The position numbers and the translations under genes are program-made. This document shows, piece after piece, positions 41,276 through 51,652 of a stretch of DNA of 64,000 nt. The stretch's first letter is position 1; every line of letters begins with the position of its first letter. The DNA comes from Cellulomonas aerilata (GTDB taxonomy: Bacteria > Actinomycetota > Actinomycetes > Actinomycetales > Cellulomonadaceae): NCBI RefSeq assembly GCF_007991755.1, contig NZ_BJYY01000016.1:124001-188000 (forward strand), read 5' to 3'. The notes beneath the pieces were generated by a model. The model ran no database searches, was not told where the DNA came from, and worked only from the letters and a program-made list of their open reading frames with translations.

Positions 41276-42280
41276 TCACTCGCCCGGGTAGGCGAGCCCG
41301 ATCTGGCGCCGGACCTCGTCCATGGTCCGCATGACGTCCAGCGTCCCGTCCCACGTCATCCGCGGGCTCTGCGTCTCGCCGGCGTCGACCCGGCGGGCCA
41401 CCTCGGCCGCCTCGAACTGCAGCCCCTGGCGGCCGGGGCGCTCGAACGACCAGCGGGCGCCGTCGTCGCGGGTCACGGTGAACGACGTCGGGGCGTAGAA
41501 GTTGCCCTCGACCTGGATGTTCCCCTCGGTGCCCGAGATGTGGGCGCGGGTCGGCGTGCTCGACCACAGCGTCGTGGACAGCGTCGCCTGGACCTGCGCC
41601 CCGTAGGACAGCACCACGCTGACCTGCCCGTCCACGCCCGTGTCGGTCATCTGCCCGACGGCGTGCACGGCGTCCGGCACGCCGAGGAAGTCGTGCGCGA
41701 AAGAGATCGGGTAGACGCCCAGGTCCAGCAGCGCCCCGCCGGCCAGCGCCGGGTCGAACAGCCGGCTGCTGGGGTCGTGGCGGAACCGGTGGCCGTGGTC
41801 GGCGGTGATCGCGACGATCTCGCCGATCTCCCCGGCGTCGATGACCTGGTGGAGCGCGGCGACGTGCGGCAGGAAGCGGGTCCACATCGCCTCCATGACG
41901 AAGACGCCGGCCGCGCGCGCCGCCTCGAAGACCTCCTCCGCCTCGCCGGTGTTGCGTGTGAACGCCTTCTCCACCAGCACGTGCTTGCCCGCGGCGATGG
42001 CCAGCAGGGCGTGCTCGCGGTGCTCGGAGTGCGGGGTGGCGACGTAGACGGCGTCGACCTGCGGGTTCCCGACCAGGTCGCGGTACCCCAGGTGGGTGGT
42101 GGGGACCCCGTGCGCCGTGGCGAAGCGGGAGGAGCGGTCCCGGTTGCGCGAGCCGACCGCGACGAGCTGCGCGCGGGTGTGGCCGTTCACGGCGTCCGCG
42201 AACGAGCCGGCGATCCCGCCGGCGCCGAGGATGCCCCAGCGGATCGGCGGAGCGCTGCGGGGGTCCTCGACATGGGTCAT
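41276..42280 (-). CDS. Gfo/Idh/MocA-family oxidoreductase
   Basis: 334 residues. Rossmann motif WGILGAGGIAGSFADAV near the N-terminus, VYVATPHSEHREHALLAIAAGKHVLVEKAF with the E-K-(A/P) element, and EAMWTRFLPHVAALHQVI in the substrate domain. NAD(P)-dependent oxidation or reduction of a sugar, inositol or trans-dihydrodiol is typical; the substrate is not predictable. It stands between tmk and topA with separate promoters on either side. Confidence 0.88.
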   Translation of the reverse strand: MTHVEDPRSAPPIRWGILGAGGIAGSFADAVNGHTRAQLVAVGSRNRDRSSRFATAHGVPTTHLGYRDLVGNPQVDAVYVATPHSEHREHALLAIAAGKHVLVEKAFTRNTGEAEEVFEAARAAGVFVMEAMWTRFLPHVAALHQVIDAGEIGEIVAITADHGHRFRHDPSSRLFDPALAGGALLDLGVYPISFAHDFLGVPDAVHAVGQMTDTGVDGQVSVVLSYGAQVQATLSTTLWSSTPTRAHISGTEGNIQVEGNFYAPTSFTVTRDDGARWSFERPGRQGLQFEAAEVARRVDAGETQSPRMTWDGTLDVMRTMDEVRRQIGLAYPGE

Positions 42281-42407
42281 GGCGACAACCTAGTCCCCGA
42301 CCCTCGTCACGCCGTCCGCGCGCCGCCGTACGCGCCGCCGGGCCCGCCGACCTGCCCGTCCACCCGCCTGCCGGCGTGCCCGCCGACGTGCCGGCCGACG
42401 TGCCCGG

Positions 42408-45218
42408 TCACTTCGGCGCGGCGGCCTTCTTCGCCGGTGCGCGCTTGGCCGGAGCCTTGCGTGCCGGGGCCGCACGCTTCTTCACCGGGCCGCGCGCCCG
42501 CTTCTCGGCGAGCAGCTCCGCGGCGCGGTCGAGGGTCACCGACTCCACGGCGTCCTCCTTGCGGAGGGTCGCGTTGGTCTCCCCGTCCGTCACGTACGCG
42601 CCGAACCGGCCCTCCTTGACCACCACCGGCTTCTTGGACACCGGGTCCTCGCCGAGCTCGCGCAGCGGCGGGGCCGCCGTCGCCCCGCGACCACGCTTCG
42701 GCTGGGCGTAGATCGCGAGCGCCTCCTCGAGGGTGATGTCGAACATCGCCTCCTCGGTGGGCAGGGTCCGCGAGTCCGTGCCGCGCTTGAGGTACGGGCC
42801 GTAGCGGCCGTTCTGGGCGGTGATCTCCGCCCCCGACTCGGGGTCGACGCCGACCACGCGCGGCAGCGACAGCAGCCGCAGTGCGTCATCGAGCCCGACC
42901 GTCTCGACCTGCATGGTCTTGAGCAGCGACGCCGTCCGCGGCTTGGGTGCCGCGGCCAGGGCGCGCTTCCTCGCGGCGGCCGACAGGCCCGGGTCCAGCT
43001 CCGGCTCGGGCAGGAGCTCGGTCACGTACGGCCCGTAGCGACCGCTCTTCGCCACGATCGTGGTGCCGGTGGTGGGGTCCTCGCCGAGGACCCGGTCACC
43101 CTCCGCCTGGGTCTCCAGCAGCTCCCGGGCCTTGTCGACGGTGAGCTCGTCCGGGGCCAGCTCGTCCGGCACGGACGCGCGCTTGGGGTCCCCGTTGTCG
43201 TCCAGAGTGGCGGAGTCCTCGATGTACGGGCCGTAGCGGCCCACCCGCAGGGTCAGCCCGTCGCCGATGGCGATGGAGTTCACCTCGCGGGCGTCGATCT
43301 CCCCGAGCCCCTCGACCAGCTGGCGAAGACCACCGGTGTCGCCGCTCGGGTCGCCCGCGCCGGCCAGCGCCCCGGACGGCTCGGAGCCGAAGTAGAAGCG
43401 CCCCAGCCACTCGCGGCGGTCCTCTTCGCCGGCGGCGATCCGGTCGAGGTCCTCCTCCATGGCGGCGGTGAAGTCGTAGTCCACGAGCCGCTCGAAGTTC
43501 TCCTCCAGCAGCCGGGTCACCGCGAACGCGAGCCAGCTCGGCACCAGGGCCTGCCCGCGGCTGATCACGTAGCCGCGGTCCTGGATCACCGAGATCGTGG
43601 CCGCGTAGGTCGAGGGCCGGCCGATGCCGCGCTCCTCGAGCGCCTTGATCAGGGACGCCTCCGTGAACCGCGGCGGCGGGCTGGTGCGGTGCCCGTCCGA
43701 CTCCAGGTCCCGCGCGGTCAGCGCGTCGCCCTGCGCCATCTGCGGCAGCCGGGTCTCCGCCGGGGCGCCCTTCCTCCCCGTCGCGGCGGCGCCCTCCTCG
43801 GCGGGCTCGGGGGCGTCGTCGGCGTAGCGGTCGGTGTCCCGGCCCTCCTCGTAGGCGGCCATGAACCCGCGGAAGGTGATGACGGTGCCGGACGCAGCGA
43901 AGACGGCGTCGCGCCCGTCGCTGCTGCGCGCACCGAGCCGGACCGACGCCGTCGACCCGCGCGCGTCGGCCATCTGGGACGCGACGGTCCGCTTCCAGAT
44001 CAGCTCGTAGAGCCGGAACTGGTCGCCCGAGAGCTCGCGGGCCACCTGCGCCGGCGTGCGGAAGGAGTCGCCGGCCGGCCGGATGGCCTCGTGCGCCTCC
44101 TGGGCCCCCTTGTTCTTGGTGGCGTACACGCGCGGCGCGTTCGGCACGTACTCGGCCCCGTACAGCTCGGCGGCCTGCCGGCGCGCGGCGTCGGTCGCCT
44201 GCGAGCTGAGCGACGGGGAGTCGGTCCGCATGTAGGTGATGTAGCCGTTCTCGTACAGCCCCTGCGCGGTGCGCATGGTCTGCCGCGAGCCCATCCGCAG
44301 CTTGCGGGACGCCTCCTGCTGCAGGGTGGAGGTGGTGAACGGCGCCGCCGGACGGCGCGTGTACGGCTTGGTGTCGAGGCTGCGCACGGCGAACTCGGAC
44401 TGCGCCAGCGCGGCCACCAGGCCGCGGGCCGCCTCCTCGTCCAGGTGCACCGCGTCGCGGGTGGTGAGCCGGCCCCGGTCGTCGAAGTCGCGGCCGCTGG
44501 CGACGCGGGCGCCGTCCACGGTCGCCAGGCGCGCGGAGAACCCGGCGGCGTCGGCCGGGTCCGTCGACTGCGGGTCGGTCACGGCGAACTCGCCGCGCAC
44601 GTCCCAGTAGTCCGCCGCACGGAAGGCCATCCGCTCCCGCTCGCGCTCGACGACGAGCCGGGTCGCGACCGACTGCACGCGGCCGGCGGACAGGCCCTGG
44701 CGGACCTTGCGCCACAGCACCGGGGACACCTCGTAGCCGTAGAGACGGTCGAGGATGCGGCGGGTCTCCTGGGCGTCGACGAGGGCGCCGTCCAGCTCGC
44801 GGGTGTTCTCCAGGGCCCGGGTGATGGCCTCGCGGGTGATCTCGTGGAACACCATGCGCTTGACCGGGACCTTGGGCTTGAGCTCCTGCAGCAGGTGCCA
44901 GGCGATGGCCTCGCCCTCGCGGTCCTCGTCGGTGGCGAGGTAGAGCTCGTCGGAGTCCTTGAGCAGGCGCTTGAGCTCGGCGACCTTCTTCTTCTTGTCG
45001 GCGTCCACCACGTAGTACGGCTCGAACCCGTGGTCCACGTCGACGGCGAACTTGCCGAACGGGCCCTTCTTCATCTCCGCGGGCAGCTCGGACGGCTGAG
45101 GGAGGTCGCGGATGTGGCCGACGCTCGCCTCGACCTCGTAGCCGTCGCCGAGGTAGCCGGCGATCGTGCGCGCCTTGGCGGGCGACTCCACGATGACGAG
45201 TCTGCGGGGGGCGGGCAT
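42408..45218 (-). CDS. topA: DNA topoisomerase I
   Basis: 936 residues from the ATG at 45218 (AGAAGG upstream). TOPRIM domain: RLVIVESPAKARTIAGYLG and ATDEDREGEAIAWHL. The catalytic Tyr lies in GYITYMRTDSPSLS. C-terminal topo_C-type repeats (RYGPYI, RYGPYV, RYGPYLKRG, RFGAYVTDG) replace zinc fingers, as in actinobacteria. The end is a Lys/Ala/Pro-rich tail (VKKRAAPARKAPAKRAPAK) known to aid processive relaxation. It relaxes negative supercoils and is essential. Confidence 0.96.
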   Translation of the reverse strand: MPAPRRLVIVESPAKARTIAGYLGDGYEVEASVGHIRDLPQPSELPAEMKKGPFGKFAVDVDHGFEPYYVVDADKKKKVAELKRLLKDSDELYLATDEDREGEAIAWHLLQELKPKVPVKRMVFHEITREAITRALENTRELDGALVDAQETRRILDRLYGYEVSPVLWRKVRQGLSAGRVQSVATRLVVERERERMAFRAADYWDVRGEFAVTDPQSTDPADAAGFSARLATVDGARVASGRDFDDRGRLTTRDAVHLDEEAARGLVAALAQSEFAVRSLDTKPYTRRPAAPFTTSTLQQEASRKLRMGSRQTMRTAQGLYENGYITYMRTDSPSLSSQATDAARRQAAELYGAEYVPNAPRVYATKNKGAQEAHEAIRPAGDSFRTPAQVARELSGDQFRLYELIWKRTVASQMADARGSTASVRLGARSSDGRDAVFAASGTVITFRGFMAAYEEGRDTDRYADDAPEPAEEGAAATGRKGAPAETRLPQMAQGDALTARDLESDGHRTSPPPRFTEASLIKALEERGIGRPSTYAATISVIQDRGYVISRGQALVPSWLAFAVTRLLEENFERLVDYDFTAAMEEDLDRIAAGEEDRREWLGRFYFGSEPSGALAGAGDPSGDTGGLRQLVEGLGEIDAREVNSIAIGDGLTLRVGRYGPYIEDSATLDDNGDPKRASVPDELAPDELTVDKARELLETQAEGDRVLGEDPTTGTTIVAKSGRYGPYVTELLPEPELDPGLSAAARKRALAAAPKPRTASLLKTMQVETVGLDDALRLLSLPRVVGVDPESGAEITAQNGRYGPYLKRGTDSRTLPTEEAMFDITLEEALAIYAQPKRGRGATAAPPLRELGEDPVSKKPVVVKEGRFGAYVTDGETNATLRKEDAVESVTLDRAAELLAEKRARGPVKKRAAPARKAPAKRAPAKKAAAPK

Positions 45219-45292
45219 GGGGAACCTTCTCTCAGTACTGCGGCCTGGACGCGAGCCGTGGGCACGCGTCGCGGCGACTCTACGACCCCCGG

Positions 45293-46285
45293 TCAAACCC
45301 GTGGCACGCCGGACCGTCCCGCGAGGTCACGGATGGCGAGCAGCACCGCGAACGCCGCGCAGCTCACCGCGACGACGCCGAGAGCACCACCGGCGTAGCC
45401 GGTGAGCAGCTCGGCGCGGGTGGCCGGCGCGTCCGGCGCGAGCCAGATCTGGCGCAGCGCGACCCCGGCCGGGACGGCGGCCGCGAGGGCGGCGAGCGCG
45501 AGCATCCCGCCCAGGACCCGCCCGGTGGTGCGCGCCCGCCCACCGGCCAGGACGAGCGCGCCGGTGGCCGACAGGGCGGACGGCGTCGGGTCGGCCGACC
45601 CGGTCCCGCGCCACCGCGCCGGCGGGCGCGAGGTCGCGGTCAGGGCGCACGCGAGTGCGCTCCACGCCAGCACGACCAGGACGGCGGCCACCACGTCGCT
45701 GGGCCGGTGCCATCGACCGACGAGCGTCGAGACGCCGGTCGCGGAGGTGTACCCCGCCCCGAGCACCGCGGCCCACGGCCGGGCCCGCGGCGGCACGACG
45801 AACACCAGCGCCGCCGACACCGACGCGGCGGCGGTGGTGTGCCCGCTGGGCAGCGCGTTGGCCGCGCCGGGCGCGATGCCCAGGTCGGGCCGGTCGAGGA
45901 CGACGTGCTTCAGGACCTGGGTGGTCAGGTTCGCCCCACCCATGAGCACCGCCACCTGCACGGCGAGCTCCCAGCGGCGCCGGACGGTGGCGATCAGCAC
46001 CGCCGCGAGCAGGACGACGGCGATGTACGGGACGGACACCACGTCCAGGACCGGCTCGGCGAGCCGCCACAGGCGCCCCCGACCCAGCTCGGCCCCCTCG
46101 AAGACGACCTGGTCCACGCGCTGACCGGTGTAGTGCGCGACGAACACCCACCACGTGAGCCACACGCCCACCGCGGACATCAGCGCGACGGCCAGGCACA
46201 GCGCGACCGGACCGGCCCGCCGCGCGCGCGCGACGGGGCGCACCCCCGGCCGGGGCTGGTGCGGCGCACGCGCGGTGGAGGTCAC
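45293..46285 (-). CDS. PAP2-family membrane phosphatase
   Basis: 330 residues with about six to eight membrane helices. The three PAP2 motifs are KHVVLDRPDL, ALPSGHTTAAAS and GRWHRPSDVVAA, so phosphatase activity is expected. Likely substrates are lipid or polyprenyl phosphates at the outer membrane face. A C-terminal extension adds two further helices beyond the usual domain. It ends 75 bases before topA begins. Confidence 0.85.
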   Translation of the reverse strand: MTSTARAPHQPRPGVRPVARARRAGPVALCLAVALMSAVGVWLTWWVFVAHYTGQRVDQVVFEGAELGRGRLWRLAEPVLDVVSVPYIAVVLLAAVLIATVRRRWELAVQVAVLMGGANLTTQVLKHVVLDRPDLGIAPGAANALPSGHTTAAASVSAALVFVVPPRARPWAAVLGAGYTSATGVSTLVGRWHRPSDVVAAVLVVLAWSALACALTATSRPPARWRGTGSADPTPSALSATGALVLAGGRARTTGRVLGGMLALAALAAAVPAGVALRQIWLAPDAPATRAELLTGYAGGALGVVAVSCAAFAVLLAIRDLAGRSGVPRV

Positions 46286-46315
46286 GCACCCACGGTAGGA
46301 CAGGGGCGTGCCGGT

Positions 46316-47974
46316 CTACGCCTCCGCGACGCCGTCGTGCACGAGCAGCCCGTCGCGCACCAGCCCGCGCACGGACGGCAGGACGTCCGCCGCGACGTCG
46401 TCGGCGGGCACCTCGAACAGCACGGCGATGCCGCCGATGATCTGGCCCACGGTGAGCTCGCCGTCGCACGCCCCCACGAGCCCGGCCAGTGCCGTCCCGG
46501 CGCGCACCGCACGCCCGAGCCCGCCGCCCTGGCGCAGCAGGACGACGTCGGGGTCGCCGGCTCCCGGGGTGAGGTACCGCTCCTCGGTGACGTCGCCGGC
46601 GACGGTCAGCCGGGTCGCGGCGAGGGCGGCGTCGTCGGTGGTGGTGAGCCAGTCGTGGGCAGCCAGGCTCGCCGCCAGGTGCGCCCCCAGCGGCTGCTGC
46701 ACCGATCCGGTGTGCTCCTCGAGCCGGCGCAGCGTCGGGGCGCCGGTGACCGGGCGGCGCAGCGTGACGATGCCGAACCCGATCGCCTGCACGTCGCGGG
46801 AGGCGAAGTCGTCCAGCCACGCCTCGTACTGCGCGCGCCACGCGGTCCGGTCCCGCTCCGGGCTCGACCCGCCGTCGCGGATCCACGTCTCGGCGTACTC
46901 GGCCGGGTCCTGCACCTCGCGCTGGATGACCCAGCCGTCCAGCCCGGACTCCTCGAGCCAGCCGCCGACCCGCTCGTCCCAGGTCTCCCCGGTCCGGACC
47001 TCCCAGTTGCCCAGCAGCTGGGCGACCCCGCCCGGAGCCAGCACCTCGCCGACCCCGGTCACCAGGTCCCGCACCACCGCGTCGCCGGACCGGCCCCCGT
47101 CGCGGTACTCGTAGGCGGGCACGCCCGCGGCCCGCGGCGTGATGACGAACGGCGGGTTGGAGACGACGAGGTCGAACCGGCGGCCGGCGACCGGGTCCAG
47201 CATCGACCCGTGCCGCAGCTCGACGCGGTCCTCCCCCAGCCCGGCCAGGGCGGCGTTGAACCGGGCGAACGCCAGCGCCCGGGCGGAGATGTCCGTGCCG
47301 ACGACGGCGTCGGAGTGCCGGGCGGCGTGCATGGCCTGGATGCCGCAGCCGGTCCCGAGGTCGAGCACCCGGCCGCGGCGGTCGCGGACGGTGACCTGCG
47401 CGAGGGTGGTCGAGGCGCCGCCCACGCCGAGCACGTGGTCCGTCCGCAGCGCCCGCCCCGTGGCGAGCTCGCCCAGGTCCGAGGCGAGCCACCAGTCGAC
47501 GGTCCCCGCGGCGTCGACGGCCTCGTAGGGACGCAGGTCGACCGCGGCCCGGACCGCGTCGTCGCGGCCGGACCCGGCGGTGGTCACCAGCCCGAGGCGG
47601 GCGGCCCCGTCGACGCCGAGGCGACCGAACGCGGCCTCGGCGGTGGCACGGGGGACGTCCGCGCCGAGCACGAACAGGCGCACGAGTGCGGCCGAGGCCG
47701 TCGTGGCGTCGAGAGCGGCGGACGCCGCGGTGGGGTGGGGAGCCGCCGACGCCGTGCTGGGGTGGGGAGCCGCGGGGCCGCGTGCGGCGCGGTCGAGCGC
47801 CGCGGCGGTGACGCGCAGCGCCGGCACGGGCTCCTCGCGGTGCAGGGCAGCCGACGCGACCGGGCCGAGCAGGTCCTCCACGCCGGCCACGGTGTACCCG
47901 GCGTCGTGCAGGTCGGCGCGCAGGTCGTCCAGCAGGCGCGGGTCGGTGCGGGGGACGTCGGGGGTGCGGCTCAC
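46316..47974 (-). CDS. SAM-dependent methyltransferase with NPPF motif
   Basis: 552 residues. The N-terminal 200 residues look like a helical/winged-helix-type domain (LRADLHDAGYTVAGVEDLLG...), followed by a class I methyltransferase core: LDLGTGCGIQAMHAARH (SAM site), VVGTDISARALAFARFN, and VVSNPPFVITPR, the NPPF/Y motif of enzymes that methylate amide or exocyclic nitrogens (HemK, RsmC-type). A C-terminal region of about 200 residues is characteristic of an actinobacterial family of unknown target. Protein or rRNA methylation is an inference. Confidence 0.83.
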   Translation of the reverse strand: MSRTPDVPRTDPRLLDDLRADLHDAGYTVAGVEDLLGPVASAALHREEPVPALRVTAAALDRAARGPAAPHPSTASAAPHPTAASAALDATTASAALVRLFVLGADVPRATAEAAFGRLGVDGAARLGLVTTAGSGRDDAVRAAVDLRPYEAVDAAGTVDWWLASDLGELATGRALRTDHVLGVGGASTTLAQVTVRDRRGRVLDLGTGCGIQAMHAARHSDAVVGTDISARALAFARFNAALAGLGEDRVELRHGSMLDPVAGRRFDLVVSNPPFVITPRAAGVPAYEYRDGGRSGDAVVRDLVTGVGEVLAPGGVAQLLGNWEVRTGETWDERVGGWLEESGLDGWVIQREVQDPAEYAETWIRDGGSSPERDRTAWRAQYEAWLDDFASRDVQAIGFGIVTLRRPVTGAPTLRRLEEHTGSVQQPLGAHLAASLAAHDWLTTTDDAALAATRLTVAGDVTEERYLTPGAGDPDVVLLRQGGGLGRAVRAGTALAGLVGACDGELTVGQIIGGIAVLFEVPADDVAADVLPSVRGLVRDGLLVHDGVAEA

Positions 47975-48034
47975 CGGCCCATCATCGCCCGGTCGTGGGA
48001 CGGCGATCGTCCGGGCACCGATCGACGCCTCAGG

Positions 48035-48742
48035 TCAGGTGGCGGGGACGGGGGCGCCGTCCGCAGCGGACGGCACGTCCAGGTCCACGACGATCGGCAG
48101 GTGGTCGCTGCCCCGGCGGGTGTGGTCCCCGGAGACGATGGCGGAGCCGGTGACCCGCACGTCCGGGCTGACGAGGACGGCGTCGAGCCGGCGACGCGGC
48201 CGCCGCGCCGTGAACGTCGGCGCGGCGGACTCGACGGCGTCGCGCAGGCCCACCTGCAGCCGCGTCCAGACCGGCCCACCCGGGCGCTCGTTGAGGTCCC
48301 CCATGACCACGTGCGGGCGGGGCGCCGCCGCGACGTCGTGCAGCACGAGGTCCAGGTGCATGAGGCGCTCCGGGGAGCCCAGCGGCAGGTGGAGGACGAC
48401 GACGAGCAGCCCCTCGACCCGCGCGACGCTGTAGCCGCGCCGGACCTGCCCGATCCGCCACGGCAGCGCGCGGGCCCGTGCCTCCTCGACCCGCAACCCG
48501 GGTCGCACGAGCAGCGCGGTCGTGCGCGCCGGTCCGTGCCCGACCACGACGCCCAGTCCCGTGCGCTCCGCGAGGTCCGCCAGCCGGCGGCGCCCGAGCA
48601 GGCCGCGGGGCGGCTCCTGCAGGCCGAGGACGTCCGGGGCCTGCTCCGTGACGACCTCGACGACGGCGTCGACGTCCAGGTACAGGCCCTTGACGTTGTA
48701 GGTCATCATCCGCAGCCGGCTCACCGCCACATCCCACCGCAT
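48035..48742 (-). CDS. Endonuclease/exonuclease/phosphatase-family protein
   Basis: 235 residues. MMTYNVKGL opens the fold, VLGLQEPPRG carries the metal-binding Glu, VMGDLNERPGG the Asn/Asp pair and GSDHLPIVVDL the terminal Asp-His. The domain is complete but near the minimum size. The first 11 residues before MMTYN may be untranslated. Substrate (nucleic acid or phospho-small molecule) is open. No signal peptide. Confidence 0.83.
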   Translation of the reverse strand: MRWDVAVSRLRMMTYNVKGLYLDVDAVVEVVTEQAPDVLGLQEPPRGLLGRRRLADLAERTGLGVVVGHGPARTTALLVRPGLRVEEARARALPWRIGQVRRGYSVARVEGLLVVVLHLPLGSPERLMHLDLVLHDVAAAPRPHVVMGDLNERPGGPVWTRLQVGLRDAVESAAPTFTARRPRRRLDAVLVSPDVRVTGSAIVSGDHTRRGSDHLPIVVDLDVPSAADGAPVPAT

Positions 48743-48934
48743 GGAGCCGGGGGCGGCGCGGCGAGCGAGCGGTCACCGGCGCGGTGGACGGGCGGGCACG
48801 GTCCGTCGTCCCCGCCGCTCGAAGCGGGGGGTGGGTCGTCGCCGCCGCCTCGGGCAGGCCGGGGGCGGTCGTCGACGCCGCCTGGGGGCAGGCCGGGGCG
48901 TGGTCGTCGACGCGCGCCCCGGCCCGCACCCGGG

Positions 48935-51238
48935 TCAGTCGCGGACGAGCTCCATCTCGTGCTCCAGCCGGGCGGCGCTGTCGACGCGCGCGGCTCGCAC
49001 CTTGGACATGACCACGGCGCCGAAGGCGATGGCGGCCGCGAGGACGGCGATCCCCAGCCGGGCGGCGTGGTTCGCGTCGTCGCCGACGCTGATGGTCACG
49101 ATCGCGGGGGCGATGAGCAGGGCGACCAGGTTCATCACCTTGATGAGCGGGTTGATCGCCGGGCCGGCGGTGTCCTTGAACGGGTCGCCGACGGTGTCGC
49201 CGATGACCACGGCGGCGTGCGCGTCGGAGTTCTTCCCGCCGTAGTGGCCGTCCTCGACGATCTTCTTGGCGTTGTCCCAGCTGCCGCCGGAGTTCGCCAG
49301 GAACACCGCCATGAGCACCCCGGTCGCGATCGCGCCGGCCAGGAACCCGGCCAGCGGACCGACCCCGAGCCCGAACCCGACGGCGATCGGCGCGAACGCC
49401 GCGAGCAGGCCCGGGGTGGCCAGCTCACGCAGCGAGTCACGCGTGCAGATGTCGACGACCTTGCCGTACTCCGGGCGGACCTCGCCGGTCATGATCCCGG
49501 GGTTGTCGCGGAACTGGCGGCGCACCTCGAAGACGATGGCGCCGGCCGCGCGGGTGACGGCGTCGATGGCGAGGCCGGAGAACAGGAAGACGGTGCAGCC
49601 GCCGAGGATGACCCCGACCAGGGTGACCGGGTTGATGATCTCGTAGCTGAGCATCGCCCCGGTGACACCGGTCGCACCCGCGACGGTCTCCCCGAGGTCG
49701 GCCAGCGCCTCGGAGACCGACGCGGCGTACGAGCCGAACAGCGCGGTCGCCGCGAGGACGGCGGTCGCGATGGCGATGCCCTTGGTGATCGCCTTGGTGG
49801 TGTTGCCGACGGCGTCGAGGTCGGTGAGGGTGCGGGCACCCTCCTCGCTGACGTCGCCGGACATCTCGGCGATGCCCTGCGCGTTGTCGCTGACGGGGCC
49901 GAAGGTGTCCATCGCGACGATGACGCCGACCGTGGTCAGCAGACCGCAGCCGGCGAGCGCGATGAGGAACAGGGCCAGCACGATCGAGCCGCCGGAGAGC
50001 AGGAACGCCGCGCAGATCGCGGCGGCGATGATGCCGGCGGTGTAGACCGCGGACTCGAACCCGACGCCGATGCCGGACAGGACCACGGTCGCGGCGCCGG
50101 TCCGGGACGTGCGCGCCACGTGCTGGGTCGGCTTGGACGTCGTCCCGGTGAAGTACCCGGTCAGCCACAGGATGACGCCGGCGAGCACGATGCCGATGAG
50201 CACGGCGCCGGTCGCGACGATCCGCGGGTCCCCGCCGTGGTCGGCGAGCGACGCCCCGACGCCCGGCAGCGCAGCGAACGTGGACGGCAGGTAGACGAAC
50301 GCCGCCACCGCGGCGAGCACCGCGGCGACCAGGGCGGAGGTGTAGAAGCCACGGTTGATCGCGGCGAGCCCGCTCTCCGAGCCGCGGACCCGGGTGATGA
50401 CGACGCCCAGGATCGCGGTCAGGGCCCCGATCGCCGGCACGATGAGCGGGAAGACCAGGCCCTGCTCGCCGAAGGCGGCCTTGCCCAGAATGAGCGCGGC
50501 GACCAGGGTCACCGCGTAGGACTCGAACAGGTCGGCGGCCATCCCCGCGCAGTCACCCACGTTGTCGCCGACGTTGTCGGCGATGGTGGCCGCGTTGCGC
50601 GGGTCGTCCTCGGGGATGCCCTGCTCGACCTTGCCGACCAGGTCCGCGCCCACGTCGGCCGCCTTGGTGAAGATGCCGCCGCCGACCCGCATGAACATCG
50701 CGAGCAGCGCGGCCCCGAACCCGAAGCCCTCGAGCACGGCGGGCGCGTCCCCGCGCCAGATGAGCACGACGATCGAGGCGCCGGCGAGCCCCAGGCCCAC
50801 GACGCACATCCCGACGACCCCGCCGGTCCGGAACGCGATCCGGGCACCCTCCGCGCGCCCACCCGGCAGCGACGCGGCCGCGGCGACCCGCAGGTTCGCG
50901 CGGGTCGCCAGCCACATGCCGAGGTACCCGATCGCCGCCGAGCATCCCGCGCCCAGCAGGAAGAAGACCGACCGCCCCACCTTGATGCCGGTGTCGCCGG
51001 GCAGCAGCAGGAGCAGCAGGCAGACGGCGACCGCGAAGAAGACCAGGGTCCGGAACTGCCGGTTGAGGTAGGCGGCGGCGCCCTCCTGCACGGCCTGGGC
51101 GATGTCCTGCATCGCCCGGGTCCCCTCGCCCGCGGCCAGGACCTGGCGTCTGAGCACCACGGCGTAGGCCAGGCAGACGACGGCGATCAGGGCGACCGCC
51201 CCGACGATGATGAGGCTCGTCGAACCGAGCTCGAGCAT
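48935..51238 (-). CDS. hppA: Membrane-bound proton-translocating pyrophosphatase, K+-independent type
   Basis: 767 residues starting [17 protein letters not shown] with AAGGAGG upstream; a longer open frame to 51496 is not coding. About 16 membrane helices. The substrate site includes [24 protein letters not shown]-like sequence (here RNAAT) and DNVGDNVGD, with a second site [16 protein letters not shown]. The GNTTKA element carries Lys where K+-dependent enzymes have Ala, so the pump should be K+-independent. It couples pyrophosphate hydrolysis to H+ export. Confidence 0.95.
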   Translation of the reverse strand: [767 protein letters not shown]

Positions 51239-51652
51239 GCGTCCTCCTTGAGACCGCGCGGGCCCGCGAGCCCCGCCCCCCTGTGCCGTGCGGCCTCGTT
51301 GCCGTCGGACTGGGGCGCAGTCTAGCCATGGCCGTCGACGCGGCACCCGGACCGGCGGAGGCAGGTCAAACCGGTCCCCCCGGGGCCCGGCTCGCCCTGC
51401 AGCCGGTCGGGCGGGGCCGTGCGGCGGCGAGCCGGTCGCGCGCGGAGCGGGCACGTCGTCCGAGCCCGTCCGAGGTACCGCGACCGAGCCGCACACCCGG
51501 GACCGGTCGAAGCGCCGACCGCCCGAGGCGCCCGTGCGTGCACGCTCACCGGTCAGCGGGGCGCAAGAGGGTCGTCGACCGACCGCGGGTGCGCCCGCGG
51601 TGGACGCTGAGGGGCGACCCCACGCCGTCAGCCGACGCGGGACGGGGACCGC
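51239..51652. other. Intergenic region between pyrophosphatase and STAS genes
   Basis: 414 bases with no convincing gene on either strand; it contains the hppA leader. No hairpin or repeat stands out. Confidence 0.4.

Noticed and set aside
45707-51325. 1872-codon plus-strand open frame
   Set aside because: It lies opposite four well-supported genes (PAP2, methyltransferase, EEP, hppA) and has typical antisense composition with no domain.
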